From contig NW_005201392.1 of NCBI RefSeq assembly GCF_000372725.1, positions 619,259 through 683,258 of the forward strand: a DNA stretch of 64,000 bases, written 5' to 3'. The position numbers were made by a program, and so were the translations under genes. This document shows, piece by piece, positions 20,210-30,428 of this stretch. Source of the DNA: Emiliania huxleyi CCMP1516 (taxonomy: Eukaryota; Haptophyta; Isochrysidales; Noelaerhabdaceae). Positions within the stretch are counted from its first letter, which is position 1. Each line of letters begins with the position of its first letter. The notes below the pieces were generated by a model. That model worked only from the letters and a program-made list of their open reading frames with translations. It was not told the DNA's origin and did no database searches.

Positions 20210-22117
20210 ATGCTTCGCTCCTCTCTCCGCCTGCTGCAACCATTTGCTCGCACAACGCGAGTCCACGGCCTGCACACGTCGGCTGCCGCACGCTCTGCCG
20301 CTGAACCTCTGTCGCCGCCCAGCGACGCTGAGCTGCTGGACCGTCTGCTGAGCGGTTCCATGTCGCAGCATCGGTGCCCTCACCAGCGCCTCCTCCCTCG
20401 CCATTGCTCACTCGCCACCGCCACCGCCCACGCCACCGCCCACGCCACCGCCACCGCCCACGTCCACGCCACCGCCACCGCCACCGCCACCACCCACGCC
20501 ACCGCCACCGCCCACGCCACCGCCCACGCCACCGCCCACGCCACCTCAGGCTCGAGGCGGAGCTCGGCGGCGACGCCGAGCGCGCGGTGCGCGTGCGGCG
20601 GCTGTACGTCGAGGCGGTCTCCGCCCAGGACGGCGTGGGTGACCCGGCCGCCGTGCTGTCGCTACCCGTCGAGGAAGTGGACGGCCCGGAGTTCTATTCG
20701 AGCGTGCTCGGCACCAACTGCGAGAACGTGGTGGGGTTCGTGCCTCTGCCGGTCGGCGTGATCCGGCCCCTCCTGCTCGACGGCCGCCGGCTTACGGCGC
20801 CGCTCGCGCCGACGAGCTCGCTGCCGAGCGGGTGATCGCCCTCCTGGTCACGCCATTGATGCGACGAGCAGGTGCCGCTCGCGACCACCGAGGGAGCGCT
20901 CATCGCCTCGACCAACCGAGGCGCGCGAGCGATCGCGGCGGGCGAGGGCGTGAGGACGGAGCTGCTCGGCGACGGCATGACGCGCGCGCCGGTGGTGGAG
21001 TGTGTCGACTTGCGGCAGGTTGTGCGGGAGACACGCCTCCGAGAGCCTCCGAGACACCTCCGCGACCCTCCGAGACACTCCCCGAGAGCACCTCCGCGAC
21101 ACCTCCGAGACCTTTCCCGCCTCCTCCCTCGCGCGCGACGCGGCGCTTCGTTCTCCGCACCGGCACGCGTGACGCGTCCACGCGGCGCGCGCCGGCAGGC
21201 GGCGGCGCTCAAGCGCTGGTTCGAGGCGCCCGACCGGCTGCCGGAGCTGCAACGCACCTTTTCGGCGACGTCTCGCTTCGGCCAGCTGCTCGGCGTCAAA
21301 GTCGCGCTCGCCGGGCGGCACGCGTTCGTGCGCTTCCGCTGCGCGACGGGCGACGCCATGGGCATGAACATGGTGGGCAAGGGCGTCAACACCGTGCTCG
21401 CGGAGGCGCTCGAGACGCCGGCGCTCGAGGGCGCGGAGCTGATCGGCCTCTCGGGCAACTACTGCACCGACAAGAAGCCGGCCGCGGTCGACGGGAGCTC
21501 GGCGGCCGCGAGATCGGCCAAGATCGATCGAGCTTACCGCAGAGGGCTTCCGGGCGTAGGTCAACTGGATCGAGGGGCGGGGCAAGCACGTCGCGGCGGA
21601 GGCGGTCATCCCTGCAAAGGCGGTGCGTGAGGTGCTCAAGGCGGAGCCGCTTCGCATCGCGCGCCTGAACGTCGCCAAGAACCTGCTCGGCTCGGCGCTC
21701 GCGGGGTCGATTGGCGGCTTCAACGCTCACGCGTCCAACCTGGTGACCGCCGTCTTCCTCGCCTGCGGCCAGGACCCCGCGCAGAACGTCGAGTCGTCGC
21801 AGTGCATCACCACCATCGAGGCGGTCCCCACGCCCGACGGCGACCACGACCTCCGCATCGCTTGCACGATGCCCTCCGTCGAGTGCGGCACCGTCGGCGG
21901 CGGCACTGCGCTGCCCGCGCAGGCGGCGTGCCTTCGGATGCTCGGCGTCGCGGGCGCCGCGGACCCGCCCGGGGAGAACGCGGCGCAGCTGGCGCGCGTC
22001 ATCTGCGCGACCGTGCTGTGCGGCGAGCTCTCGCTCATGTCTGCGCTCTCGTCCAACCACCTTATCTCTGCGCACCTCGCCCTCAATCGCCGGCCCGCGG
22101 CACCCGCCGCCGACTGA
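20210..22117 (+). CDS. HMGR: HMG-CoA reductase, soluble form with mitochondrial-type leader
   Basis: Converts HMG-CoA to mevalonate with NADPH, the committed step of the mevalonate pathway. Exons at 20210-20373, 20550-20796, 20872-21018, 21199-21486 and 21560-22117 join in frame; the exon 2 donor is GC. Family motifs appear in order: [33 protein letters not shown] with the catalytic Glu, [29 protein letters not shown] with the catalytic Lys, [11 protein letters not shown] with the Asp, and [14 protein letters not shown] with the His. No sterol-sensing or membrane domain precedes the catalytic part. Instead the N-terminus ([20 protein letters not shown], then [13 protein letters not shown]) looks like a cleavable mitochondrial presequence. 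An in-frame ATG at 20156 would lengthen it. Trypanosomatids also have a soluble mitochondrial enzyme. Enzyme identity is very secure; targeting is inferred. Confidence 0.92.
20400..20546 (+). repeat. CCACCGCC/CCACGCCA simple repeat in intron 1
   Basis: Degenerate 6-12-bp CACCGC-type units fill the first intron of the HMG-CoA reductase gene up to its acceptor. Confidence 0.85.
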
Positions 22118-23188
22118 GCGCGCACCTTCGCGCGCGCGTTCGGACCTCGGAGCGCCGCCACGCCCAGCGCTGGCCCCGCTGGCGGGCGTATTGAACCCCT
22201 GGCACGGCACGGCTTTGGCCTTTGCCTGCCCAGGCTCTGGATGGAATTGTTTGTCTATTTGTGGCTGCGAATAAGGGGGGAAGAGCGGGGAGGCGCCGGG
22301 GGATTTTTAAAAGTGACCTCTGCTCTCCGGGCGCTTGGTTCGTGGCCGGACCGGCCACAATCAAACCAAGCGCGTCGGCCCGTCGCCCGCAGTGTCCACT
22401 GTCTCTGTGCCTCACCCTCAGTGCTCAGCTGCTCAGACGGGCGGGGAGCCTCCCCCGCCCGCCGCCGTCTGGAGCGGCTTGACCGCTTCACCGCGCTACC
22501 CGCTAGTCGCCATCGGCGCGGCCGCGGGGGGCGGTTGCGACTGCGTCGCGGGCCGCGCGCAAGCGTGGCGTGGCGGGGCTCTTCGCTCCGCGGCACAGCC
22601 TGAGCCTCTCCGCCGCGCTCTTCCTCTGCGCTTCCTCTCCTGCGCGAATCGACCCGGCTAAAGACCCGGTCTCGGCAGCCTGAGCCGTGGACTCCAGCTA
22701 GCTGTGGACTCTACTACCCCAACCCCTCCCTCCCTCTCACTGGAGCCCCTGCAGCTATGAGCCGGTATCCGACACTTTTACTTGATGGAGCTCGAGCGGG
22801 CTCGCCAGCCTCTTCCAGCCCACTCGGGGGCTCGGCCGCCGCTGCGAGCGCGCAGCTGCGCCGCGCCCAGGAGCCTGGTGACCAGGAGCCTGGCGAGCGA
22901 GAGGCGCCCTCTCCGAGGTGAAGGGGCCGAGGCGAAAGGAGCAGGGAGGGGCCCAAGGAGCCTTCTTGCACTTGGGAGAATATTGGGGTCAGTGCTGATG
23001 ATCGATTGCACTGACTGGATACCCCCCCACACACACACAAGGCGCGGATACATGATATTCTTGTCCACCGCCGGTGAACTTATGAAACGAAACTTAGCGG
23101 CACTGGATCCCCTACCCCCAGGGACCCGGAACAGGGCAATGTACCCCCCTTTTCTGCCATCGATCGACCATCGAGAGCTCCTAGCGGA
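22118..23188. other. Intergenic, no gene supported
   Basis: 3' flank of HMG-CoA reductase and upstream DNA of the hydrolase gene. Open frames here are low-complexity and mirror each other on both strands. Confidence 0.5.
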
Positions 23189-23915
23189 ATGCCCTCCAGA
23201 ATGCCTTCGAGGAACATCACACCACCACCTCCGAATACGAGTACACACACCCTGATCCTCGCACTCTGCAGCGGGGCGCTGCTTTGGCCGGCCGCGGGTG
23301 TCGCCCTCCGCGCCTTGCGGCGGCGCCTGTGCAGCTGGGCGGCGGCGCTGCACCCGAGCGGCCAGTCCGAGCGCGGGTGCATCAAGGCGAGCGGCGCGCA
23401 CGACCCGGGGAGCGTGGATCTGTTCGGAACTGTATCGACGGACGCCGCAAAGCTCGGCTCGGAGGAGATGAATACCCTATTCGTGCCGAATCCAAGAGGC
23501 GGTCCACAGCTCTCGTCCTTCTCGAGCAACATCAAGGACCTCGGTGCGTCTCCGTCAGGCACCAAGACGCCGCGTCGCTTCGTGTGCCTGGTCCTGGACC
23601 TTCAAAACGAGTACGAGGCGTACTTGCAGCACACTGTCAGCGGTGCGAGACACTCAACGCCTCCCGTTCACACCGTGCCCCTTTCCCGCCTCCCTCGCCG
23701 CCTCGCCGCCTTTGCCCAAATGCCTCGCCGCCGCGCCCACCTCCACCGAACCTAGGACACAGCGGACACAGCCCGGCTCGATTTCTTCCACGCTGGCGCT
23801 GTTTAGGTGCGAATGCAGTCCTCGCAGCCTTTCGGAAGCGCGGACAGCCGGTGGTCTGGACCAACTGGTCGCGCGTTTTCGCGGAGTCCCACCTCTACTC
23901 CGCAGTCGACCGGTG

Positions 23916-23990
<75 letters not shown>

Positions 23991-25040
23991 CGCTCCCCCC
24001 CCCACACATCCACACGCAAAGCACACATCACACACACGCACGCCCCTGTCTTTCTCCAGGTACTACGGCCCGCGCGGCATCGCCAACAAGACCAACCCGG
24101 TCTACATCTGGAGCGACGGCGGCAACATCACGCTGCCGCCGCTCGCGCCGATCGACGACTCGGTGCAGCGCCTTCGCGCCTCTCCGGTGGGGCTCCGAGC
24201 CTCGGCGCCTGCGTGAATCACGGCGCTCTGCTGTGAGCAGGAGCGCTCGCGCGTGATCGAGAGCAACCACCTCTCCAAGTTTGCAGACTTGGACGGCAGC
24301 GGCCGCGAGATTCTCTACCCGATGCTCAAGGCTCCCCCCCCCCCCCCCCTCTGGCTCCCCTCTCCTTCTCCCTTCCTCCTCTCCCCCCTCTCCCTTCCCT
24401 CTCTCCCTCACCCCTCGCTCTGTCCTCGCCCCCTCTGTCCCAGCACCCGACCCCCCGCAGGCGTGGGGCGTCGACACGATCGTGCTGCTCGGGTCGTGGA
24501 CGGACGATTGCATCGCCGCCACCGCCTTCGACGCCGTCGACAGGCGCCACCTGCTCGTCAGAAGGCCGGCCATTGGACCCGGGGCAGGCGCGTGAGCGCG
24601 GGCTGGTGCCCTTTCGGGTAGGTACGGCTTCGACGTCCTGTTGGTGACGGATGCGGTGGCCACCGCCACGCCGCACGGCGAAAAGATGGTGGAGTGCATC
24701 GGCGCAGGCGCACTCGTCCGAGAGAGCGCCCGTCTTGCCCCCTTGGCCCTCGCCCCCTCTCTCCCCCTGACCGCATCTCACACACTCCCTCTCTTCCCTC
24801 CGCAGCCATCTGCACGCCGGTCACCTCGGCCGACGTCGCGAGCTACCTCGACGCCGCGCCGAGCGATATGGTGCTCCCGCCCACGGCGCCGCTGCACGGT
24901 GCGTCAGGCTCCGCCCCTCCCATCCCACCCCCCGCCTCAACGGCGCTGAGTACCGCTGCGTGTGCACGGTGTCGGATGCGGCAGGCTCCGTCTACCTGTC
25001 CTACGACCGGCACGTCTGCACACGCTCGCGCCACTCGTGA
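23189..25040 (+). CDS. Isochorismatase-like cysteine hydrolase, N-terminal membrane segment
   Basis: Exons near 23189-23642, 23807-23912, 24060-24204, 24247-24330, 24472-24542, 24626-24692, 24806-24901 and about 24949-25040 join in frame. The last junction is the least certain. Three donors are GC (for example AAG|GCTCCC). A hydrophobic segment (TLILALCSGALLWPAAGVAL) near residues 20-40 suggests a signal or anchor. The hydrolase domain has the first-strand catalytic Asp (FVCLVLDLQNEY), VVWTNWSR, and the nucleophile Cys in IVLLGSWTDDCIAATAFDA, followed by DVLLVTDAVATATP. Such enzymes hydrolyse isochorismate, nicotinamide or other amides and esters. The substrate cannot be read from sequence. 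Fold assignment is good; the exact start is unsure because several ATGs precede the hydrophobic segment. Confidence 0.78.
23916..23988 (+). repeat. (CA)n microsatellite
   Basis: About 36 uninterrupted CA dinucleotides inside intron 2 of the hydrolase gene. Confidence 0.97.
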
Positions 25041-26396
25041 GACCGCCAAAGGTGTGCGAGGGGGGCGCGAGCGCGACGGCTCCCGACCGAACGTGTCCGG
25101 GACCAGGATGTCACACTTTGATGCAAAACAGCATTTGTACATTGGGTTCTCGAGGTAGGGTTTGAACGACAACGAGCGTCACACACCATTTGCATGCATG
25201 CATGAGCGCGACGTGGTCTGTCACATCTCTGTTCTCTCGGGGCGCGTTTTCTGCTTTTCTCGCTTGTTCGAGCGAGAAAAGACAAGGAAAAAACTACACC
25301 ACCCACACACAGATTCGCATGCATGAGAGACGTCGGTGGCCTAAGGCCTAACTGACAGCAGTAACAAATAACAGTAACACGAGGGGTCCAGTACCACGCG
25401 GAATCGACCCTATCCAGTGCTCAAGTGCTCAAGTATAACACGCGTGGTCCTCGAGGCGTGGTCCGGTGGGTAGACACACAGCCACACACACTAGGCCACA
25501 CAGTGACACAGACCTACTACCTAGTCACAATGACACTCAGCCAGTTGGGCTGCCACACACCCAACGCTCGTCATGCCGCCCGTCATGGTGCGGCCATTGC
25601 TCGCCTTGCCAACGCTCGTTGCGCCGTCGCAGCTCGTCCCGCCGCGGCTCATCGCGCGATCGCGACCGCCGTCGCGGCTCGCCCCGCCATCGCCGCTCTT
25701 CGCGTCCGTACTCGGCGCGCTGTTGCTCATCACGCCAGCGACGCTCCTCGCCTGGTTAGGACATATTTGGTGTAATTTGGGGGGTGTACGCCGTGGCCAA
25801 CGACGGCGTCTGTTCACGCCTACAGCAATGAAGCGTATCCTTCCCGGGGCTGTTCCCTCCTATCTTCCTCGCGGTCAGGGAGCCGTTATCACACACAAGA
25901 CTCAATTTTGCTTCCATCTACGTGGGGTGGCTCGCGTGCTTGGCTCTCTCGATGCGGTGGTCGCAAAAAAGAAAGGGAGGACGGCCCCGAATTAGGAAGC
26001 TATTCATGAGTAGGTAGGGTGTACACACTCCAAACAAACACTCCACCATTGTCTGTAGAAAGAACGCAAGCAGAACTTTATGATGAGCGTCCCAAGCAAC
26101 GAACGAAAATGCGGCTCAGAACGCGATGCAGCCGTGAGCGTGACATGGGGTGTACCATTCGCTCTCCTTCACGTATGGGTCATTTGGCGTATCGGTGAGC
26201 GTTGACGCGGCCACGCGATAGCTGTCGGGTTTAATACAGCTTGCGTGACGCGTGTTCGTGCGTAAAATTCTCGTTTTTCTCGCGCGCGCCACTATTAATT
26301 AGCACTAACACCCAGGTCACAGGCACGTCGACGTCCACGAGGACAAAGGTACACCACGGGAGCCGCCCCTATTGAGAACAGTCAGTGTGCACAGTA
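25041..26396. other. Intergenic region
   Basis: It contains a duplicated fragment of the neighbouring RAP gene at 25563-25760 and otherwise unassigned AT-richer DNA. The last part flanks the RAP gene's 3' end. Confidence 0.5.
25563..25760 (-). pseudogene. Truncated duplicate of the RAP gene 5' end
   Basis: Nearly the same sequence as 28471-28650, which encodes the Arg-rich N-terminus of the RAP protein, in the same orientation. Similarity continues weakly into the upstream flank (GGCGTCTGTTCACGC, then CGTATCCTTCCC, in both). The copy has no downstream domains, so it is a 5' fragment. Confidence 0.7.
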
Positions 26397-28667
26397 CTAG
26401 CCCAACAGCGGGGCGATCGCCCTCTCCAGGTAGGCTTGCTGCCCATTGGCTGTCGCGAAGCCGTCCCACTCGTAGAATGGAACGCTGATCACCCTCCAGC
26501 CAGCCGCCCTGAGGAGGCGCCGCTTGAGCAGCGTTGGCCCATTGGGTTTGCGCACGCCCGGGCCGTCGGGCAGCAGGAAGTGAGAGGGGCCGTCCACCTC
26601 GACAGCGACGCGTGAAGAGGGCAGCGCCAGGTCGAGCGAGTAGCCGGTGCGCGGCTCGAGATGCTCCTCCTCGAAGCCGTGCTGGACGGCGGCGAGGGCA
26701 GCCGCGACGGAGCGCTGTAAGCGCGAGATCGTAACTTCGGTGCCTTGCATGGCGTCGCAGCAGAGCTTGCGCTGGTACTCGGAGAGGAGGTGCTGCTGCC
26801 CGTCTGCTCCTCGCTCCAGGGAGAGCCAGAGCTGCCACTGGTGCAGCTGAGAGCGGACTTCCTCGCTCCACCTCGACGGATCCCGCGCGAGCGAGTCGCT
26901 GATCACGCGCGAGCAATCGGCAAGAAGCGCCTGGTGATAATAGTCGGCCGTCGCATACGCCCACACCGTGTTGGACAGATCCTGCGGCTTGAAGCCAGCC
27001 AGCCCGCCGCGCACCGCCGCCTCCGCCACCGCCGCGTACAGCGCGTCCGCAGCCACGCCCGCCGTCGCATACGCCCACACCGTGTTGGCCAGGTTCTGAG
27101 GGTTGAAGCCAGCCAGCCCGCCGCGCACCGCCGCCTCCGCCACTGCCGCGTACAGCGCGTCCGCAGCCACGCCCGCCGTCGCATACGCCCACACCGTGTT
27201 GGCCAGCTCCTGCGGCTTGAAGCCAGCCAGCCCGCCGCGCACCGCCGCCTCCGCCACCGCCGCGTACAGCGCGTCCGCAGCCACGCCCGCCGTCGCATAC
27301 GCCCACACCGTGTTGGCCAGGTTCTGAGGGTTGAAGCCAGCCAGCCCGCCGCGCACCGCCGCCTCCGCCACCGCCGCGTACAGCGCGTCCGCAGCCACGC
27401 CCGCCGTCGCATACGCCCACACCGTGTTGGACAGGGCCTGCGGCTTGAAGCCAGCCAGCCCGCCGCGCACCGCCGCCTCCGCCACCGCCGCGTACAGCGC
27501 GTCCGCAGCCACGCCCGCCGTCGCATACGCCCACACCGTGTTGGCCAAATCCTGAGGGTTGAAGCCAGCCAGCCCGCCGCGCACCGCCGCCTCCGCCACC
27601 GCCGCGTACAGCGCGTCCGCAGCCACGCCCGCCGTCGCATACGCCCACACCGTGTTGGCCAGGTTCTGAGGGTTGAAGCCAGCCAGCCCGCCGCGCACCG
27701 CCGCCTCCGCCACCGCCGCGTACAGCGCGTCCGCAGCCACGCCCGCCGTCGCATACGCCCACACCGTGTTGGCCAGATTCTGAGGGTTGAAGCCAGCCAG
27801 CCCGCCGCGCACCGCCGCCTCCGCCACCGCTACGAACAACGGGTGCACCACCCTCGCCTGCAGGCCGCTTTTTGCAACGCCGTGAGACACGTTGGCCAGC
27901 TCGCGTGCTCGGCACGAAGAAACCAGGTCGAGCGTGCGCTGCACCAGCTGCTCAAGCCGCCCCTCGTGCCGCCGCTCGATGCGCTGCTTGCCCAGTTTGT
28001 TCCACAGGTTCGCAGCGTGGATGTGGTTCAGGCTCGCGCTGTGGGCAGCAAAGAGCGTGAGCAGCTCGTCGGCGCCGCTGGCATGCGAGATACGGCCGCT
28101 GAGCTGCTTAGCATCGAGCTGACCTCCGGCAGCAGAGGTGTGCCTCTCGTCGCGCGATCCCGCACCACGCATCGGCGGACTCAACCGGCGGTCGCTGTGC
28201 TGAGGCTGCCCCTCGCCGCGGCGGTCGCGCCGGTCATGGTCGCGCCTGGGATCGTGGGACCGATCATCGCGCCGATCGTACAAGTCGCGCTCGCGCTCGC
28301 CTATGCTTGGTCGGTCGTTGCAGCCGCGCCGCTCAACGTGCCGCCCGTCATGATGCGGCCGTCGCTCGCCTCGCAATGGCTCGTCGCGCCAGCGCTCAGC
28401 TGCGTGTGGCTCAGCGTGCCATCGCTGCTCGCGGCCACTGCACCAAGAGGCGTTGTAGCCGCGCCGCTCGTCATGCCGCCCGTCATGGTGCGGCTCGCCT
28501 TGCCAACGCTCGTTGCGCCGTCGCAGCTCATCCCGCCGCGGCTCATCGCGCGATCGCGACCGCCGTCGCGGCTCGCCCCGCCATCGCCGCTCTTCGCGTC
28601 CGTACTCGGCGCGCCGTTGCTCAACACGCGAGCGACGCTCCTCGCCGCGGTAGGACATTTGTGACAC
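26397..28667 (-). CDS. RAP-domain protein with eight 38-residue helical repeats
   Basis: A 756-residue, single-exon protein, probably an organellar RNA-binding factor. The first 170 residues are Arg/Glu/Asp-rich with repeated RRDEPRR-like units. Residues about 180-290 are helical. Eight tandem 38-residue repeats follow, each close to FNPQNLANTVWAYATAGVAA then DALYAAVAEAAVRGGLAG. Differences concentrate at the second position of NPQ/KPQ and the NL/DL/EL/AL pair. The C-terminus is a RAP domain: VAVEVDGPSHFL, then NGPTLLKRRLLRAAGWRVIS and VPFYEW. RAP proteins of this type act in mitochondrial or chloroplast RNA processing. No obvious transit peptide is visible, so targeting is open. Near-identity of the repeats shows recent expansion or gene conversion. 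Confidence 0.88.
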   Translation of the reverse strand: MSQMSYRGEERRSRVEQRRAEYGREERRWRGEPRRRSRSRDEPRRDELRRRNERWQGEPHHDGRHDERRGYNASWCSGREQRWHAEPHAAERWRDEPLRGERRPHHDGRHVERRGCNDRPSIGERERDLYDRRDDRSHDPRRDHDRRDRRGEGQPQHSDRRLSPPMRGAGSRDERHTSAAGGQLDAKQLSGRISHASGADELLTLFAAHSASLNHIHAANLWNKLGKQRIERRHEGRLEQLVQRTLDLVSSCRARELANVSHGVAKSGLQARVVHPLFVAVAEAAVRGGLAGFNPQNLANTVWAYATAGVAADALYAAVAEAAVRGGLAGFNPQNLANTVWAYATAGVAADALYAAVAEAAVRGGLAGFNPQDLANTVWAYATAGVAADALYAAVAEAAVRGGLAGFKPQALSNTVWAYATAGVAADALYAAVAEAAVRGGLAGFNPQNLANTVWAYATAGVAADALYAAVAEAAVRGGLAGFKPQELANTVWAYATAGVAADALYAAVAEAAVRGGLAGFNPQNLANTVWAYATAGVAADALYAAVAEAAVRGGLAGFKPQDLSNTVWAYATADYYHQALLADCSRVISDSLARDPSRWSEEVRSQLHQWQLWLSLERGADGQQHLLSEYQRKLCCDAMQGTEVTISRLQRSVAAALAAVQHGFEEEHLEPRTGYSLDLALPSSRVAVEVDGPSHFLLPDGPGVRKPNGPTLLKRRLLRAAGWRVISVPFYEWDGFATANGQQAYLERAIAPLLG
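26945..27830 (-). repeat. 114-bp tandem coding repeat, eight units
   Basis: Each unit encodes one 38-residue helical repeat of the RAP protein. Units differ by only a few bases, so this block also creates long spurious open frames in other frames and on the plus strand. Confidence 0.9.
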
Positions 28668-28990
28668 GAGCGAGATAGAGCTCTAGACTGAACCCGGGTA
28701 CGCCGACGAGCCGCGGATGTTGGTCAACTTCGGCGTCTGTTCACGCGTATCCTTCCCGAGGCTGTGAGTGTGTGTGTGTGTGTGTCACTCACCCGAGGCT
28801 GTTCCCTCACTACTTTGTTTGTCTACTTTCGCGCTCGACGACGTTTCAAATTATTTTATTTACGAGGTGTCCCGAGAACGGCGGCATGCCCCGAGAACGG
28901 CGGCATTTGGCGGGGGGAACCAGGGAAGGTTCGGGTTAGATTAAGGCGTACGGCACTACGCTACTCCCCACCCACCCCACCCCCACCCTC
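28668..28990. other. Intergenic spacer
   Basis: Upstream DNA of the RAP gene, with a short (GT)n run near 28768-28786 and a duplicated CCCGAGAACGGCGGCAT unit near 28870. The TTCGGCGTCTGTTCACGC string near 28727 resembles the introner core. Confidence 0.5.
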
Positions 28991-29185
28991 TTACTTAGTG
29001 CCCCGCGTCTTCCGGCGGATCATCTTCTTGCACCAGTTGTACGATACGAGCGAGCGCAGCCGCGCAGAGGGGTAGCCGCAAGCAGAGCAGACCTTCTTCT
29101 GGATATGGAAGGAGGTCCTGCCGCAGCGGCGGCAGCGCGTGTGCGTCTTCTGGATCTGCTTCTTCAGCGCGTTCTTAGTGCCCAT
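28991..29185 (-). pseudogene. Truncated inverted copy of RPL37
   Basis: Encodes 64 residues starting [18 protein letters not shown], identical to the intact gene at 36307 except for a 9-bp insertion near residue 46. Homology stops after RRKTRGT, where this copy runs into a stop. The last third of the protein and the second exon are missing. The zinc-binding CRRC and CSAC pairs are kept. Homology continues upstream through the 5' flank to about 29539, so a whole segment was copied in inverted orientation. It is probably non-functional. Confidence 0.78.
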
Positions 29186-29407
29186 CGCTGCAGCTCAGGG
29201 AGGCGGCGAGACGCGCCGCGTGAAGCTGCTGAGGCGACGAGAGGCCAAGAAACAAAAAAATACGGTGGCAGCTCGTCTGTCGCCGCCTCCGAGAGCTCCA
29301 AGTGAAGCTGAGGCACGGAGTCGTTCACGCCCACGCGGCGTGAAGGCGCGAGCGAAGCTAAGGTGAGAGGCTTGACCTCATCAGTTTTGCCACGGAGCTG
29401 AGAGGCG

Positions 29408-29838
29408 ATGGAGGCTCCCTTCCCCGGGTGCCCCGAGCTGTCCGCGTGGCACGCGCACTCGCTGCTGGCGAACCAGGCGCCGGATCGGCGCCAAGCCCTG
29501 AAGCGCTCGTCTAGCGGCGGGGACGACGATGGGGCCGCCAAACGGTCGAGAAACCGGGCAGAGGTCAGCCCGCCCCCGCCCTCCTTGCGGCGGCCACATC
29601 CGTTGCCCCCCGCCCCCTCCCCCTCCCATCTTACCCCGTCCGTCCTCTTCGTGGAGAGCTCGGCAGTCATCATGGCCTGTGGCATAGAGAACAGAACGCA
29701 ACTCCTCTGGCCACCGCTCATCATCACCATCTGGTCCTGCGGCAGGAGCGCCTATCATGGACAATCGGCAACAACGGCGTGCCCCCTCACAACCATCCGC
29801 ACCGCGACATGTACGATAACCTCCGCGCCCTCTCGTGA
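29408..29838 (+). CDS. Small uncharacterised protein, two exons
   Basis: I do not recognise it. Exon 1 (29408-29563) encodes MEAPFPGCPELSAWHAHS and a Lys/Arg/Asp-rich stretch with RSSSGGDDDGAAKRS. A GTCAGC donor and an acceptor at 29658 would join it in frame to 29659-29838, which ends PPHNHPHRDMYDNLRALS. The first part is inside the duplicated RPL37 flank. The equivalent frame in the other copy near 36060 hits an early stop, so only this copy could be intact. It is divergent from the truncated RPL37 copy. The exon join is tentative. Confidence 0.38.
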
Positions 29839-30428
29839 GCTCTTCGGCCGGCGCGGCACCGTGTGCTCGCGTCCAGGGAGGGTGCCGCTGCCCGAACGAG
29901 TGGTCAGGAACCTGCAGTGCCCTCCCAGTCGCGTCCCCTTTCGCCCCTCCCGCCCCCCCCGCCCCCCCTGCCCCTGCCGTCCCCCCCGCCCCCCCTGCCC
30001 CTCCCTCGCCATGAGTGGCTTGGCGCCGCTCGGACGGGGAGCGGAGCAGAGCCGGGGCACTTGCTGCACAGCATACTCACCCCTCCATGTCCTCTGCCTG
30101 GCACCCCACTGCCTGTTTTTATTGCACGCGCATGAGCTCAGCCGGTCAGCGTTTACTGTATTGTCATGTAATTTTATTGAAGTCGAAACCTGGCACAGTG
30201 GGAGGTGACCCTCAAGCGCTTCGCCCCCTCCGCGGAGGCGGTCGCTCGGGTCGGCTCTCGCCCTCGCGCCTCATTTGCTCATAGAGTACAGAGTCACTCC
30301 ACACAGTCACACGGCAACGCATCCGGATGCGGATCCGGCCCGCCGAGCCTGAGATGTGAGAGCGCAGCGGGCGAGCGGGCGCGGGGGCACGCACGCGCCA
30401 CGCCGAGCCCGAGGACACAAGTTGCGGC
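29839..30428. other. Spacer between convergent genes
   Basis: CCCGCCCCC-type simple sequence at 29940-30010 and AT-richer DNA near 30110-30190 that may be a 3' end. No exon chain is supported. Confidence 0.45.

Noticed and set aside
26317-28664. Long plus-strand and alternative minus-strand frames over the RAP gene
   Set aside because: They are generated by the 114-bp repeats; only the 756-codon frame gives the RAP domain and sensible repeats.
29408-30208. A 266-codon single open frame
   Set aside because: After the first 52 codons it runs through C-rich simple sequence; a two-exon model ending at 29838 fits better.
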